From Streptomyces sp. NBC_00708 (lineage in GTDB: Bacteria > Actinomycetota > Actinomycetes > Streptomycetales > Streptomycetaceae), in assembly GCA_036226585.1 (NCBI GenBank), contig CP108997.1, positions 2,232,001 through 2,296,000 on the forward strand: a stretch of 64,000 nucleotides of DNA, read 5' to 3'. Below the pieces are notes generated by a model that saw only the letters and a list, made by a program, of their open reading frames with translations, made no database searches and was not told the DNA's origin. The first letter of the stretch is position 1. The number at the start of each line of letters is the position of its first letter. The translations under genes were made by a program, and so were the position numbers. This document shows positions 45,431 through 56,200 of this stretch, in pieces.

Positions 45431-45465
45431 GAGGCCCCCGCCCGGACGTGACGGGCGGGGGCCTC
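45431..45465 (+). terminator. sodF terminator
   Basis: A 13-bp perfect stem (45431-45443 with 45453-45465) with a 9-base loop in the gap between sodF and the MOSC gene. Confidence 0.83.
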
Positions 45466-45513
45466 TCTGTCGCATCCCCCGGCTGCCATGATGGCCGCCA
45501 TGAGGAGCACATC

Positions 45514-46353
45514 ATGACGATCACCGTCCACACGCTCGTGTACTACCCGGTCAAGGGGTGCGCCGGGACCACGGTCGACTCCGCGCGGGTCACCTTCACC
45601 GGTCTCGAACACGACCGGTTGTTCATGGTGGTCGACGCCGCCGACGGCGCGTTCCGCAGCCAGCGCACCCACCCCGCGATGGCGGCGGTCGGGGTCCGGG
45701 TCCTGGACGACGGGGCCGCTCTCGCCCTGTCCGCGGGGGCCGTCGAGCCGCTGCGCCTGGAGGTGGCGACGGACGGGCCGCGCCGCGAGGTCAGCATGTT
45801 CGGCCGGGACCTCGGGGAGGCCGTCGACCAGGGGGACGAGGCCGCGGATTGGTTCTCGGAGGCGCTGGGAGCGGCGTCCCGGCTGGTACGGGTGCGGCCC
45901 GGCTTCGACCGCGACGGCTGGGGCGAGACCCCCGGCAAGGTCAACTTCGGCGACGCGCACGCGCTCCTGGTCACCTCGACGGCCTCGCTGGCCGGTCTCA
46001 ACGCCCGCATCGCGGCCCGGGGCGACGCCGCGCCCGTGCCCATGGACCGCTTCCGCGCGAACATCGTGCTGACCGGTGACGACGAGCCGCACTTCGAGGA
46101 CCGGGTGGCGCGGATGACCGTGGGCACCGCCGAACTCGCCCACTCGGTACGGGCGATCCGGTGCAACGTCCCGCTCATCGACCAGCGGACCGGGCGCCGC
46201 GCCGGCCCGGAGCCGGTGCGCACGCTGGCCACGTACCGCAGGGAGCCGGAGTTCGGCAACAAGCTCAGCTTCGGCGCGAAGAACGCGGTGGTCCGCGAGG
46301 GCGTGGTGCGAGTCGGCGATCCCGTCTCCGTCCACAGCCCGGTGGGCGGCTGA
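45514..46353 (+). CDS. MOSC domain-containing protein
   Basis: 279 residues. The N-terminal beta-barrel domain (TVHTLVYYPVKGCAG) is followed by the MOSC domain (about 130-275), with FRANIVLTG and the molybdenum-cofactor Cys in IRCNVPLIDQRTG, as in mARC and YcbX. A ferredoxin domain is absent, so an outside electron donor would be needed. The likely role is reduction of N-hydroxylated compounds. ATG 45514 follows GAGGAG; the in-frame ATG at 45448 sits inside the preceding terminator. Confidence 0.88.
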   Translation: MTITVHTLVYYPVKGCAGTTVDSARVTFTGLEHDRLFMVVDAADGAFRSQRTHPAMAAVGVRVLDDGAALALSAGAVEPLRLEVATDGPRREVSMFGRDLGEAVDQGDEAADWFSEALGAASRLVRVRPGFDRDGWGETPGKVNFGDAHALLVTSTASLAGLNARIAARGDAAPVPMDRFRANIVLTGDDEPHFEDRVARMTVGTAELAHSVRAIRCNVPLIDQRTGRRAGPEPVRTLATYRREPEFGNKLSFGAKNAVVREGVVRVGDPVSVHSPVGG

Positions 46354-46438
46354 ACTCCCGTAAAACCGGCTGCCCCTGGCGGGCCGCTCTCCTATCGTCG
46401 ACGCGAGGTGTGTCCGGAACGGGACGACGACGTGGAGG

Positions 46439-47410
46439 ATGACTGTGCGCTACCGCGAGCTGGGACGCAGCGGACTTTCGGTGTCCGAGATCGGCTACGG
46501 GGCCTGGGGCATCGGTGAGTCCAGCTGGGTGGGGGCGACGCGGGACGAGTCGCTGCGCGCCCTGAACCGGGCCATCGACCTCGGCGTGAACCTCATCGAC
46601 ACCGCGCGCGGCTACGGCGAGAGCGAGCGCATCGTCGGGCAGGTCGTCCGGGAACGGGCCGGTGACGGGGTACTGGTCGCGACCAAGGTGCCGCCGCTGA
46701 ACGGGCAGTGGCCGGCGGCGGACGGCACGGACCCGGCGGACGCGTTCCCCGGCGAGCACATCCGCACCAGCCTGGAGACCAGCCTCGCCGCCTCCGGCCT
46801 CGACCACTTCGACGTGCTCCAGTTCCATGTCTGGAACGACGAGTGGCTGGGGCGCGGGGACTGGCTGGAGACGGTCGCGGCGCTCAAGCAGGAGGGCAAG
46901 ATCCGGCTGTTCGGGGTGTCCGTCAACGACCACGCGCCCGAGAGCGCCGTCGCGCTGGTGCGCAGCGGCGCGGTGGACAGCGTGCAGGTCATCTACAACG
47001 TGTTCGACCAGGCGCCGGCCGACGCGCTGCTGCCGGCCTGCGCGGAGCACGGGGTCGGGGTGATCGTGCGGGTCGCGCTGGACGAGGGCGGGCTGACCGG
47101 CCGGATCACCGCGGACACGACGTTCCCCGAGGGCGACTTCCGCAACCGCTACTTCCGCGACGACCGCCCGGCGCAGGTCGAGCGGCGCGTCGCGGCGATC
47201 GTGGCGGACCTGGGCATCGGGCAGGACGCGCTCGCGGAGCACGCGCTGCGGTTCGTCCTGAGCCACCCGGCGGTCTCCACGGTCATCCCGGGCATGCGCA
47301 GCGTCCGCAACGTGGAGCGCAACGCGGCCGTCAGCGACGGGAAGCCGCTCACCGAGGCGCAGCTGGCGGTGCTGGCCGCGCACCGGTGGCCGCGCAACTT
47401 CTACTCCTGA
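46439..47410 (+). CDS. aldo/keto reductase
   Basis: 323-residue NADPH-dependent (beta/alpha)8 barrel. Catalytic Asp/Tyr in [14 protein letters not shown], Lys in VLVATKVPP and His in VLQFHVWND are present. Substrate unknown; the set resembles the large AKR5/AKR11-like group. Its ATG follows the MOSC stop by 85 bases with GGAGG-like purines just upstream. Convergent with a lipoprotein gene, overlapping it by 10 bases. Confidence 0.91.
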   Translation: MTVRYRELGRSGLSVSEIGYGAWGIGESSWVGATRDESLRALNRAIDLGVNLIDTARGYGESERIVGQVVRERAGDGVLVATKVPPLNGQWPAADGTDPADAFPGEHIRTSLETSLAASGLDHFDVLQFHVWNDEWLGRGDWLETVAALKQEGKIRLFGVSVNDHAPESAVALVRSGAVDSVQVIYNVFDQAPADALLPACAEHGVGVIVRVALDEGGLTGRITADTTFPEGDFRNRYFRDDRPAQVERRVAAIVADLGIGQDALAEHALRFVLSHPAVSTVIPGMRSVRNVERNAAVSDGKPLTEAQLAVLAAHRWPRNFYS

Positions 47411-48282
47411 CCGGCACCCGCCGGGGTCTTCGTCCACGGGCCGACGCCGAGCCGGCCCGTGGTCCCGAGGTCGAGCTCCGGGGTGACCGTCACGGGCTTC
47501 GCGCCGGGCTTCGCGGTGACCTCGACGTACGGGGCGTTCACCGGGTCGCCCTCGGTGGTGGTGTTGCGCCAGGCGAGGCTGGCGCGCGCGCTCTCGCCCG
47601 GGTGCAGCGTGACGGGGCGGGGCGCGGCGTCGCCCCCGATGCCGGTGGAGATCGCGGCGGTGCCGTCCAGGATCTTCACCCCGGTCACCGCGTGCCGGTC
47701 CTCGTCGAGGAGCCGGAGCGCCGGGTAGCCGTCGAGGCGGTAGTCGGCGGCCCCGCAGTTCTCCAGGTGGATGCCCACGACACGCAGTCCCATCGCGGCG
47801 TCGCCCCGGTCGTTGGTGATGCGGACCCCCGAGGACGGGCAGTCGCCGCCCGCCCCGTCCGCCGGGACAGCCCGCACCTTGATGATCCGGGCCCGGTACG
47901 TACGTGCCGAGCCCGGTCCGTCCGCCGCGTCCAGGGGCCGCCGCACGGTCTGGCCGGGCCCGACCGCCTCCACGGTGCGCGTGAGGGTGTCCATCGCCTC
48001 GCCGAGGCCGTTGACCAGGCTGAACGTGAGGGTGAAGGTGAGCGGTTCCTTGTCGGTGTTGGTGACCTCGTAGCCGGTGGACGGGGCGCCGGAGGGACCG
48101 CACTTGCCGCTGACGACCCGGACGTTGCCCCAGGTCCGCCCGTCGGGGTCCACGACCGGCTCGTCGGGCGCGCAGGTCGCCCCGGGCGAGGCCGGGGCCC
48201 CGGCCGTCTCCTTCCCGCATCCGGTGAGCAGCGCGGTGCTCGCGAGGGCGGCACACAGGGCGAGGGCGGTGGCGGGACGCAT
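47401..48282 (-). CDS. DUF4232 lipoprotein
   Basis: 293 residues, beginning with a lipoprotein signal (hydrophobic core [12 protein letters not shown], lipobox LLTGC with Cys at residue 22). The mature part has beta-rich sequence and a C-terminal DUF4232-like domain with two cysteines (GDCPSS and LENCGAADY). Family proteins are secreted or cell-surface in Streptomyces, of unknown function. The last 10 bases overlap the aldo/keto reductase gene. Confidence 0.87.
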   Translation of the reverse strand: MRPATALALCAALASTALLTGCGKETAGAPASPGATCAPDEPVVDPDGRTWGNVRVVSGKCGPSGAPSTGYEVTNTDKEPLTFTLTFSLVNGLGEAMDTLTRTVEAVGPGQTVRRPLDAADGPGSARTYRARIIKVRAVPADGAGGDCPSSGVRITNDRGDAAMGLRVVGIHLENCGAADYRLDGYPALRLLDEDRHAVTGVKILDGTAAISTGIGGDAAPRPVTLHPGESARASLAWRNTTTEGDPVNAPYVEVTAKPGAKPVTVTPELDLGTTGRLGVGPWTKTPAGAGQE

Positions 48283-48358
48283 CCGCCCAGAAGATCAAAG
48301 GGCGCCGGGGCGGGGCTGTGCTCCAGGTCACATATCGCGTCACAGCGGCGTCACAGAC

Positions 48359-48384
48359 GGCGGCGGGGAGGGCTCCCCGCCGCC
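48359..48384 (-). terminator. terminator of the DsbA-like gene
   Basis: A 12-bp GC-rich inverted repeat (48359-48370 with 48373-48384), 12 bases past the stop of the DsbA-family gene. Confidence 0.75.
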
Positions 48385-48395
48385 GGGGCGTGCGC

Positions 48396-49043
48396 TCAGT
48401 CGAAGATCGGGCCCTGGGTGCGGGTGCGCTTGATCTCGTAGAAGCCGGGGATCGAGGCGACCATCAGGGTGCCGTCCCAGAGCTTCGCGGCCTCCTCGCC
48501 CTTGGGGGCGGGGGTGACGACCGGGCCGAAGAAGGCGATCTGCTCGCCGTCGGAGCCGGGGACGGCGATGACCGGGGTGCCGACCTCCTGGCCCACCTTG
48601 TCGATGCCCTCCTTGTGGGAGGCGCGCAGCTCGGTGTCGTAGGTGTCGGAGTCCGCGTGGTCCGCCAGCTCGACGGGCAGGCCGACGTCCTTCAGCGCGG
48701 CCTCGACGGCCTCGCGGGTGACGCCCTCGCCCCGGTTGTGGAAGCGGGTGCCGAGCGCGGTGTAGAGGGGGCCGACGACCTCGTCGCCGTGGAGCTGCTG
48801 GGCGGCGACCACCACGCGCACCGGGCCCCACGCCTTGTTCTCCAGCATGTCGCGGTACTCGACGGGCAGGTCGTCGAGCCGGTCCTCGTTGAGCACGGAC
48901 AGGCTCATCACGTGCCAGCGGACCTCGACGTCGCGGACCTTCTCCACCTCCAGCATCCAGCGGGAGGTCATCCAGGCCCAGGGGCAGACCGGGTCGAACC
49001 AGAAGTCGACGGGGGTCCTGCCGGTCGTGCTGTTGTCAGACAT
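48396..49043 (-). CDS. DsbA-family protein, mycothiol-dependent nitroreductase-like
   Basis: 215 residues with thioredoxin/DsbA fold. The N-terminal VDFWFDPVCPWAWMTSRWM carries the active-site position as CPWA: the first Cys is present and the second is Ala. The cis-Pro loop is EVGTPVIAVPG. It resembles mycobacterial Rv2466c, a mycothiol-dependent reductase whose motif is CPWC as I recall. Lack of the second Cys favours a monothiol (mycothiol-linked) mechanism. ATG 49043 is preceded by GAGGAGAG. It is divergent from pepN, 143 bases apart. Confidence 0.88.
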   Translation of the reverse strand: MSDNSTTGRTPVDFWFDPVCPWAWMTSRWMLEVEKVRDVEVRWHVMSLSVLNEDRLDDLPVEYRDMLENKAWGPVRVVVAAQQLHGDEVVGPLYTALGTRFHNRGEGVTREAVEAALKDVGLPVELADHADSDTYDTELRASHKEGIDKVGQEVGTPVIAVPGSDGEQIAFFGPVVTPAPKGEEAAKLWDGTLMVASIPGFYEIKRTRTQGPIFD

Positions 49044-49186
49044 GTCTCTCCTCGAACGGGCGATCGCATTGGTACGCAAGCCTGTGCGCGAGAACACCGG
49101 ACGACGCTCCGGCCATTCCCGCCCGCGGGTCCCGGAGACGGCATGGGAGGATCAAACTATTCGAACGTGACACAAAGGAGTGTGCC

Positions 49187-51778
49187 GTGCCCGGCGAGAA
49201 CCTGTCCCGAGACGAGGCCCGCGAGCGGGCGGAACTGCTGTCCGTCGACGCTTACGACGTAGAACTCGACGTCCGTTCCGCGATCGGCGAGCCCGGCCGG
49301 GACGACCGGGAGGACGGTCCGCTGACCTTCCGCTCGGTGACGACGATCCGGTTCCGCACGGCGCGCGGCGGCGCGTCGACCTTCGCCGACCTGATCGCCC
49401 CGTCCGTGAACGCGGTGACGCTGGACGGTGCGCAGCTGGACCCGGCGGCCGTCTTCGACGGGGCCCGGATCGCGCTGGCGGACCTGCCGGAGGGCGAGCA
49501 CGTCCTGGTGGTCGACGCGCAGTGCGCGTACAGCCGCACCGGCGAGGGCATGCACCGCTTCGTCGACCCGGAGGACGGCGAGGTCTACCTCTACACCCAG
49601 TACGAGCCGGCCGACGCCCGCCGTGTCTTCGCCAACTTCGAGCAGCCCGATCTCAAGGCTCCCTACCGCTTCCGGGTGACGGCGCCCGCGGAGTGGACGG
49701 TCTGGAGCAACGGGGCGGAGGAGTCCCGCGAGGGCGGGGTGTGGCGGTTCGCGGAGACCGAGCCGATCTCCACGTACATCACGGCCGTCGTCGCCGGCCC
49801 CTACCACTACGTCACCGACTCCTACAGCCGGACCTTCGACGACGGCACGACGCTGGAGATCCCGCTCGGCGCGATGTGCCGCAAGGGGCTCGCCAAGCAC
49901 TTCGACGCCGACGACATCTTCCTGATCACCAAGCAGGGCCTGGACTTCTTCCACGACAACTTCGACTACCCGTACCCGTTCGGGAAGTACGACCAGGCGT
50001 TCGTGCCGGAGTACAACCTCGGCGCGATGGAGAACCCGGGCTGTGTCACGTTCCGCGAGGAGTACATCTTCCGCGGCAAGGTGACGCAGGCGGCGTACGA
50101 GGGCCGGGCCAACGTCATCCTGCACGAGATGGCGCACATGTGGTTCGGGGACCTCGTCACCATGCAGTGGTGGGACGACCTGTGGCTCAAGGAGTCCTTC
50201 GCGGACTTCATGGGCGTCTTCGCGATGGTCGGGGCGACCCGTTTCGAGGACGGCTGGATCACCTTCGCCAACAACCGCAAGTCCTGGGCGTACCGCGCCG
50301 ACCAGCTGCCCTCCACCCACCCGGTCACGGCCGACATCCGTGACCTGGAGGACGCCAAGCTGAACTTCGACGGCATCACGTACGCCAAGGGCGCCTCGGT
50401 GCTCAAGCAGCTGGTGGCGTACGTGGGACGGGACGCGTTCCTGGAGGGCGCCCGGCGCTACTTCAAGAAGCACGCGTACGGCAACACCCGGCTCGGGGAC
50501 CTGCTGTCGGTGCTGTCCGAGACCTCCGGCCGGGACATGACGGCGTGGTCGCGCTCCTGGCTCCAGACCGCGGGCGTCAACTCGCTGACGCCGGTGGCGA
50601 CGTACGACGCGGCCGGCCGGATCACCGAACTGGCCGTCCTCCAGGAGGCCGCCGAGTCCCACCCCGAGCTGCGGCCCCACCGCGTCGCCGTGGGCCTGTA
50701 CCGGCGCGACACCGAGGGCGCGCTGGTGCGTTACGCGCGCGCCGAGGCGGACGTGTCGGGTCCGCGCACGGTGATCGGGGAGCTGGCCGGCGCCGAGCGC
50801 CCCGAGCTGATCCTCGTCAACGACGACGACCTGACGTACTGCAAGGTCCGCTTCGACGAGGTCTCCCTCGCCACCCTGCGGGCGCACCTGGGCGACATCA
50901 CGGACCCGCTGGCCCGCGCCCTGTGCTGGTCCGCGCTGTGGAACCTCACCCGCGACGGACTGATGCCGGCCCGCGACTTCGTCTCGCTGGTCCTGGCCTT
51001 CGCCGGGCGCGAGACGGACATCGGGGTGCTCCAGATGCTGCACGCCTGGACGCGCGGCGCGCTCGTCCACTACGCCGCTCCCGCGTGGCGCGAGGAGGGC
51101 GGCCGGGCGCTGGCCGAGGGCGCGCTCGGCGAACTGCGGCTCGCCGAGCCGGGCAGTGAGCACCAGCTCGCCTGGGCCCGGTTCTTCGCGTCGGTCGCCA
51201 CGTCGGACACCGACTTCCAGCTGCTGTCCGGGCTGCTCGACGGCACGGCCAGGATCGACGGGCTCGACGTCGACCAGGAGCTGCGCTGGGCGTTCCTGTC
51301 CCCGCTGGTCGCGCACCTCGCGGCCGACGAGGCGGCCGTGGACGCGGAGCTGGCCCGGGACGACACGGCGTCCGGCAAGCGGCACCAGGTGCGGTGCCTG
51401 GCCTCCCGGCCGTCCGCCGAGGTCAAGGAGCGGGCGTGGGCGGACGTCGTGGAGTCCGACGCGCTGTCCAACGCCCTGGTGGAGGCGACGATCGCGGGCT
51501 TCGCGCAGTCCTCCCAGCGGGAGCTGCTGGCGCCGTACACCTCGCGGTACTTCGAGGCGATCGAACGGGTCTGGTCCGAGCGGTCGATCCAGATCGGGAT
51601 GGCCGTGGTGAAGGGACTGTTCCCGTCGCTCCAGGACGACCCGGCGACGCTGGAGGCGACCGACGCGTGGCTGGAGGCCCGGCCCGACGCGGCGCCGGCG
51701 CTGCGGCGGCTGGTGCTGGAGGCCCGGGACGACCTGGCTCGGGGGCTGCGGGCGCAGGCCGCGGACTCGGTGGCCTGA
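49187..51778 (+). CDS. pepN: aminopeptidase N (copy 1)
   Basis: 863-residue M1 zinc metallopeptidase releasing N-terminal residues from peptides. The exopeptidase motif GAMENPGCV and the zinc site HEMAHMWFGDL with the third ligand in LWLKESFAD are intact (near residues 283 and 318-341). The C-terminal ERAP1-like helical domain follows. There is no signal peptide, so it is cytoplasmic. The GTG start at 49187 follows AAAGGAG. A second full-length pepN lies at 58533, 6.8 kb away. Confidence 0.95.
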   Translation: MPGENLSRDEARERAELLSVDAYDVELDVRSAIGEPGRDDREDGPLTFRSVTTIRFRTARGGASTFADLIAPSVNAVTLDGAQLDPAAVFDGARIALADLPEGEHVLVVDAQCAYSRTGEGMHRFVDPEDGEVYLYTQYEPADARRVFANFEQPDLKAPYRFRVTAPAEWTVWSNGAEESREGGVWRFAETEPISTYITAVVAGPYHYVTDSYSRTFDDGTTLEIPLGAMCRKGLAKHFDADDIFLITKQGLDFFHDNFDYPYPFGKYDQAFVPEYNLGAMENPGCVTFREEYIFRGKVTQAAYEGRANVILHEMAHMWFGDLVTMQWWDDLWLKESFADFMGVFAMVGATRFEDGWITFANNRKSWAYRADQLPSTHPVTADIRDLEDAKLNFDGITYAKGASVLKQLVAYVGRDAFLEGARRYFKKHAYGNTRLGDLLSVLSETSGRDMTAWSRSWLQTAGVNSLTPVATYDAAGRITELAVLQEAAESHPELRPHRVAVGLYRRDTEGALVRYARAEADVSGPRTVIGELAGAERPELILVNDDDLTYCKVRFDEVSLATLRAHLGDITDPLARALCWSALWNLTRDGLMPARDFVSLVLAFAGRETDIGVLQMLHAWTRGALVHYAAPAWREEGGRALAEGALGELRLAEPGSEHQLAWARFFASVATSDTDFQLLSGLLDGTARIDGLDVDQELRWAFLSPLVAHLAADEAAVDAELARDDTASGKRHQVRCLASRPSAEVKERAWADVVESDALSNALVEATIAGFAQSSQRELLAPYTSRYFEAIERVWSERSIQIGMAVVKGLFPSLQDDPATLEATDAWLEARPDAAPALRRLVLEARDDLARGLRAQAADSVA

Positions 51779-51785
51779 CGGGCCG

Positions 51786-51826
51786 GGAGCCCTTCCCCGG
51801 TTGACTTGGTCCCGGGCAAGGGCTCC
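51786..51826 (+). terminator. pepN terminator
   Basis: A 9-bp perfect stem (51786-51794 with 51818-51826) with inner CCCGG/CCGGG pairing, beginning 8 bases past pepN. Confidence 0.75.
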
Positions 51827-51975
51827 GTCCTCACACGCCGGACGGGCTGGATTGTGGGGCGGACCCGGCCTTTTCGGAAGCCGAACGTCCGTGCTTTAGG
51901 ACGGCGTTGTCCGGGTATGTCGACGGGCCTGTAACAAGGGTTAAGGTCCCGGCTTTCGGCGGGATACACCGGAGC

Positions 51976-53034
51976 ATGACCCAGAACACCCCGCTCCCGC
52001 CCTGCCGCTCCGCCACCACCCGTATCCACCAACGCGTGCTGTCCGCGACCCAGTTGAAGGTGATGGGGGTGACCTCCGGGCAGGCCGCCGAGCGGTGCCG
52101 GGACGGCGGACCGTGGCAGCAGCCCTTGCCCGGTGTCTTCGTCCTGCACCCCGGGCCGCTCAGCGGTCCGGAGCGGCTGCGGTCCGCGCTGCTGTACGCG
52201 GGCCGGCCGCCCGCCTCCGGGCGGCGGCCGGCCCCTTCCCGGGTCGCCGACCCCGCGTACGGCGAGGCGATGCTCACCGGGCTCGCCGCGCTCTCGCTGT
52301 ACGGCTTCGCCTCCGCACCGCCCGCCGCCGCCGTGGACCGGGTCGACGTGCTGGTCCCCCGGGTGCGGCGGCTGCGCTCGGCCGGGTACGCCCGGCTGCT
52401 GCGGACCGCCGAACTGCCGCGCCCGGAGCGGGTGGACGGGCTGCCGGTCGCCCCGGTGGCGCGGGCGCTGGCGGACGCGGTGGCCGGACTCGGGGACGCG
52501 GTCACCGTGCGCCGGCTGCTGACCGAGGCGGTGCGCGGCGGCCACTGCGAACCGGCCGTGGTGGTCGGCGAACTGAACCGCGCCAAGGTGCTCGGCCGGC
52601 CCCAGGTGGTGCACGCGGTCGACACCCTGCTGGCCGAGGGCCGGGCCATGGCGGAGGAGCGGCTGTACGACATGGTGCGCGCGCACGGGCTCAAGGAGCC
52701 GCTGTGGAACGTGGACCTGCGACTGCCCGGCGGGCCGCACCTCGGCGGGGTGGACGCCTACTGGCCCGACGAGGCGGTCGCCGTGGAGCTGGACACCAGG
52801 GCCCCGCGCCACAGCCGGCTCGACGGGGGCCGGCGCCAGGAGGAGCACGAGGCGGAGTGGTCCGCGTACGCCGCGCGGCGCGAACACCTGGAGCGGCTCG
52901 GCGTCACCGTCGTCCACCTCACGCCGAAGAAGCTGCGCGACGCCCGCGAGCAGCAGGCGGCCGTGGTCCGGACAGCACTGATGGCCGCGGCGGACCGGGA
53001 GCCGGCGGCGTATGTGATGATCCTTCCCCGTTGA
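51976..53034 (+). CDS. AbiEi-antitoxin-like protein with DUF559-type nuclease fold
   Basis: 352 residues. The N-terminal 60 residues look like the winged-helix of AbiEi-type antitoxins (LSATQLKVMGVTSGQAAERC, then WQQPLPGVFVLHPG). The C-terminus has the DUF559/Vsr-like pattern GVDAYWPDEAVAVELDTRAP, RQEEHEAEW and LGVTVVHLT, a PD-(D/E)XK-like fold in which the final Lys position is unclear. No AbiEii toxin gene is adjacent. Common in Streptomyces as a lone gene; true function unknown. ATG 51976 has GGAG very close upstream, so the start is moderately certain. Confidence 0.75.
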   Translation: MTQNTPLPPCRSATTRIHQRVLSATQLKVMGVTSGQAAERCRDGGPWQQPLPGVFVLHPGPLSGPERLRSALLYAGRPPASGRRPAPSRVADPAYGEAMLTGLAALSLYGFASAPPAAAVDRVDVLVPRVRRLRSAGYARLLRTAELPRPERVDGLPVAPVARALADAVAGLGDAVTVRRLLTEAVRGGHCEPAVVVGELNRAKVLGRPQVVHAVDTLLAEGRAMAEERLYDMVRAHGLKEPLWNVDLRLPGGPHLGGVDAYWPDEAVAVELDTRAPRHSRLDGGRRQEEHEAEWSAYAARREHLERLGVTVVHLTPKKLRDAREQQAAVVRTALMAAADREPAAYVMILPR

Positions 53035-53122
53035 ACCGGGCCCACACTCCCCCGGCGCCCCCGCACGGCCGGATTTACGTGCCGTATCAGCCCGTTCGTC
53101 CCCTCTGACGCTTCGGCCCCCG

Positions 53123-53138
53123 TGGCGGAATTCCGCCA
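53123..53138. repeat. 16-base perfect palindrome upstream of the subtilase gene
   Basis: TGGCGGAATTCCGCCA, centred about 120 bases before the subtilase start. It is too short for a strong terminator but a suitable size for a dimeric regulator's site. Confidence 0.5.
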
Positions 53139-53249
53139 TGTCCGCAACAAGCCCCCCACAACTCTCCACAAACCCCTGGCATTTACGAAAGGGTGAGCGG
53201 TCATCCGGTACCGATTTCCGGACTCTCTCTTTCACATACAGGGATGCTG

Positions 53250-56200
53250 ATGACCTCCGAATCCCCCGGTTCCATATCCGGAGCGAGACGTGCGGCCCGG
53301 GTGGCTGCCGCCGCCGGTCTGGTGGCCGCGCTGGCCGCCACCGGTGTGGCCCCCGTCTTCGCCGCCGACGACCCGGCCACCGCACCTGTCAAGGCCGCCG
53401 GCACCGCTCCGGCGGACAAGCTGGGCACCGCCGACGCCGACGTCCTGACCAAGGCCAAGGCCAAGGGCGAGAAGAACATCACCATGATGGTCGCGACCGC
53501 CCCGGGCGCGACCGAGCAGGTCACCAAGCAGCTGGACGCCGTCAAGGGCTCCGTGCTGGGGCGCGCGTACGACAAGCTCGGCTACGTCCGCGCGACCGTG
53601 CCGACCTCGGCCGCCGAGGCCACCATCAAGGCGGCGTCGAAGCTCAGCTCCGTCCACGGCATCGATCTCAAGCAGGAGATCATGCTGGACGACCCGACCC
53701 CCGCGGCCGACCGGGCGACCGGCAGCAAGGCCAAGGCGAAGTCGAACGGCAGCTACGCGGCGCCCGGGAAGAAGACCCCGGCGAAGAACCCGTACAACCC
53801 GTCCTTCGAGACCGGTGCGGTCGACTTCGTCAAGCAGCACCCGAAGGCCGACGGACGCGGGATCACCATCGGGGTCCTGGACGCGGGCGTCGACATCGCG
53901 CACCCGGCGCTGCAGAAGACCACCACCGGTGAGCGCAAGATCACCGACTGGGTGACCGCCACCGACCCGGTCAGCGACGGCGACGGCACCTGGCTGCGGA
54001 TGACGGACGCCGTGTCCGGTCCGGTGTTCACGTACAAGGGGCGTACGTACAACGCGCCCAAGGGCTTGTACCGGATCAGCCTGTTCGCCGAGGCCGCCAC
54101 CAAGGGCGGCGACATGGCGGGCGACCTGAACCGCGACGGCGACACCACCGACACCTGGGCCGTCCTGTACGACCCGGTCACCGGCACCACCCGCGTCGAC
54201 CTGAACGGCAACGCGGACTTCTCCGACGACACCGCCCTCAAGCCGTACAAGGAGAAGCACCAGGTCTCCTACTTCGGCAAGGACGACCCGCGCACCGATG
54301 TGGTGGAGCGCATCCCGTTCGTCGTCGAGAACCGCAAGAACGTGGTCTACAACGCGGCCGGTGACACCTCCGACTACGTGTCCATCGGGGTCATCGAGTC
54401 CGAGCACGGCACCCACGTCGCGGGCATCACCGCCGCCAACGGCCTGTTCGGCGGCAAGATGAACGGTGCCGCGCCCGGCGCGAAGATCGTCTCCTCGCGC
54501 GCCTGCACCTGGTCCGGCGGCTGCACCAACATCGCGCTCACCGAGGGCATGATCGACCTCGTCGTGAACCGCGGCGTCGACGTCGTCAACATGTCGATCG
54601 GCGGCCTGCCGCCGCTGAACGACGGCAACAACGCCCGCGCCGAGCTGTACAAGCGGCTCGTCGACATCTACGGCGTCCAGCTGGTCATCTCGGCCGGCAA
54701 CGACGGCCCCGGCGTCAACACCATCGGTGACCCCGGCCTCGCCGACCACGTCATCTCGGTCGGCGCGTCCATCTCCAAGGAGACCTGGGCCGCCAACTAC
54801 GGCTCGAACGTCACCAAGAAGTACGACATGCTGCCCTTCTCCTCGCGCGGCCCGCGTGAGGACGGCGGCTTCGCGCCGACCCTGACGGCGCCCGGCGCGT
54901 CGATCAACTCGACGCAGACCTGGCTGCCCGGTTCCCCGGTCAAGGAGGCGGGCTACTCGCTGCCGGCCGGCTACTCCATGCTCCAGGGCACGTCGATGGC
55001 CTCCCCGCAGGCCGCCGGCGCCACCGCGCTGCTGCTGTCCGCCGCGAAGCAGAAGCACATCGAGCTGCCCCCGGCCGACCTGCGCACCGCGCTGACCAGC
55101 ACCGCGACCAAGATCAAGGACGTGCCCGCGCACGCCCAGGGCGCCGGTCTGATCAACATCGTCGACGCCTGGAAGCTGATCGCGAAGCAGGGCGCCCCGG
55201 CGCACGAGTACTCCGTCAAGGCGCCCGTCGACACCGCGATCGACTTCGCGCTGAAGACCCCGGGCTTCGGCACCGGCCTGTACGACCGCGAGGGCGGCCT
55301 CAAGGCGGGCCAGAAGAAGACCTACGACGTCACGGTCACCCGCACCACGGGCCCGGACAAGAAGGTCGGGCACACGCTCTCCTGGAAGTACAACGACGGC
55401 ACCTTCAAGCTCGTCGGCTCCAAGAAGGTCTCGCTGCCGCTGGGCAAGCCGGTGACGGTCAAGGTCCAGGCGAAGCCGGGCAGCGCGGGCGTGCACAGCG
55501 CGATCCTGCAGCTCGACGACAAGAAGACCGCCGGGACGGACCAGCAGATCCTCACCACGGTCGTCGTCTCCAAGGAGCTGGCGAAGCCGTCCTACGCGTT
55601 CAAGGCGTCCGGCTCGGTGCAGCGCAACGGCACCACGTCGTACTTCGTGACCGTGCCGGAGGGCGCCAAGACCCTTGAGGTCGCGATGAGCGCCCTGCGC
55701 TCGGGCAGCCAGACCCGCTTCATCTCGATCCACCCGTACGGGGTGCAGATGGAGGACAGCGGTACGCCGTTCTGCTACCCGAACTACGAGAACCCGGCCA
55801 ACACCTGCCGCCCGGACGCGCGTTCCTACGCCGACCCGCAGCCCGGTGTCTGGGAGATCGAGGTCGAGGCCCGGCGCACCTCGCCGCTGCTGGACAACCC
55901 GTACAAGCTCGACGTGGCGCTGCTCGGCGCGACCTTCGACCCGGCGGTGCGGACCATCCCCGAGGCGAAGATCGGCACCCCGGCGGCGGTCGACTGGAAG
56001 GTCACCAACAACGCGGGTCCCCTGGAGGGCCGGCTCAAGGGCGGCTCGCTGGGCTCGGCCGACGTCGAGCGTCCGTCGATCTCCACGGGCGGCGAGTACG
56101 TCAAGGAGGTCACCATCGGTGCGGGCGTCGAGAAGCTGGACGTCGCCATCGGCGGCACGAGCGACGCCAACGCCGACCTCGACCTGTACGTCTACAAGGG

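Noticed and set aside
53232..55733. 833-codon minus frame opposite the subtilase
   Set aside because: Shadow frame; the + strand has the signal peptide and an intact catalytic triad.
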